Source: Gavia stellata
Lineage: Eukaryota; Chordata; Aves; Gaviiformes; Gaviidae
Length of the DNA stretch: 64,000 bases
Assembly (NCBI RefSeq): GCF_030936135.1
Contig: NC_082613.1
Coordinates: forward strand, 1,302,001-1,366,000
Reading direction: 5' to 3'
Made by a program: the position numbers and the translations under genes. The notes beneath the pieces are model-generated. The model was not told where the DNA came from. It was given only the letters and a program-made list of their open reading frames with translations, and searched no databases. Below are positions 57,662 to 64,000 of this stretch, piece by piece (position 1 is the first letter of the stretch; every line of letters begins with the position of its first letter).

Positions 57662-57933
57662 CTGTCCGAGAAATATTCCATCTGTAGGTATTTTCAGGGA
57701 ATCCCCTGAGTTACGAAAAGTTCAAGTAAAAAAAGAAAAATCAGCCTATAATAATTTTGTATATAATGACTGAACTACTATAAATCCACAAGCAACAGTT
57801 CAGACACGGTGCCTCCAAAGCGTTCATCCCCTCCCTTCCCCTGCCAGGCACGAGCTGCGTCCTGAGGAGAGGTGGAGGGGGAAACCTCTTCCCCACCTGA
57901 CTCAGCTCAGGCAGCAGGAGACAGAGCCCTTCA

Positions 57934-64000
<6,067 letters not shown>

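Overview
This window is vertebrate nuclear DNA, most likely from a bird. The genes have many short exons with GT/AG splice sites, CpG-rich promoters, poly(A) signals and compact introns. The proteins sit close to, but differ from, their mammalian orthologues. HM13 and REM1 lie next to C20orf96, SOX12, NRSN2, TBC1D20 and CSNK2A1, which as I recall is the undivided chicken chromosome 20 arrangement; in human the two sets are split between 20q11.21 and 20p13. I rebuilt every gene model exon by exon from splice sites and reading phase. Comparisons with human proteins are from memory, not from a search.

Layout. Positions 1-1.7 kb lie downstream of HM13. HM13 (signal peptide peptidase, minus strand, 12 coding exons) fills 2.0-16.3 kb. 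A GC-rich gap of about 3.5 kb follows, then REM1 (RGK small GTPase, minus, 4 coding exons; poly(A) signal near 19.95 kb, ATG at 22,983). A gene-poor stretch at 23.7-27 kb may carry a muscle-type enhancer. C20orf96 (coiled-coil protein, minus) runs 27.1-31.9 kb. A large CpG-island region leads into single-exon SOX12 (plus, CDS 34.17-35.06 kb, 3'UTR to about 38.15 kb). NRSN2 (plus, 2 coding exons) lies at 40.6-41.3 kb. An unassigned stretch at 41.5-44.3 kb contains a possible small plus-strand gene. TBC1D20 (minus, 8 coding exons) runs 44.3-55.25 kb. The 3' two thirds of CSNK2A1 (CK2 alpha, minus) runs from 56.75 kb off the right end.

The genes do not form one pathway. HM13 cuts signal-peptide remnants in the ER membrane and TBC1D20 is an ER-anchored Rab GAP. 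REM1 restrains voltage-gated calcium channels. SOX12 is a SoxC transcription factor, NRSN2 a neuronal vesicle membrane protein, and CSNK2A1 a pleiotropic kinase subunit. Base composition changes along the window: very GC-rich at 1-24 kb and 31-44 kb, more AT-rich at 25-31 kb and from about 47 kb onward except around the TBC1D20 promoter.

I saw no CRISPR array, no confident tRNA or rRNA, and no recognisable retrovirus-like element. The observations most worth checking are: a perfect 25-bp inverted repeat around one C20orf96 exon, with a duplicated splice acceptor; the REM1-C20orf96 junction as the ancestral join behind a mammalian rearrangement; the possible unassigned gene at 42-43.3 kb; paired CTCF-like sites beside TBC1D20 exon 1; a U7-C7-A8 hairpin in the CSNK2A1 3'UTR; and a 31-bp duplication plus uORF in the SOX12 leader.
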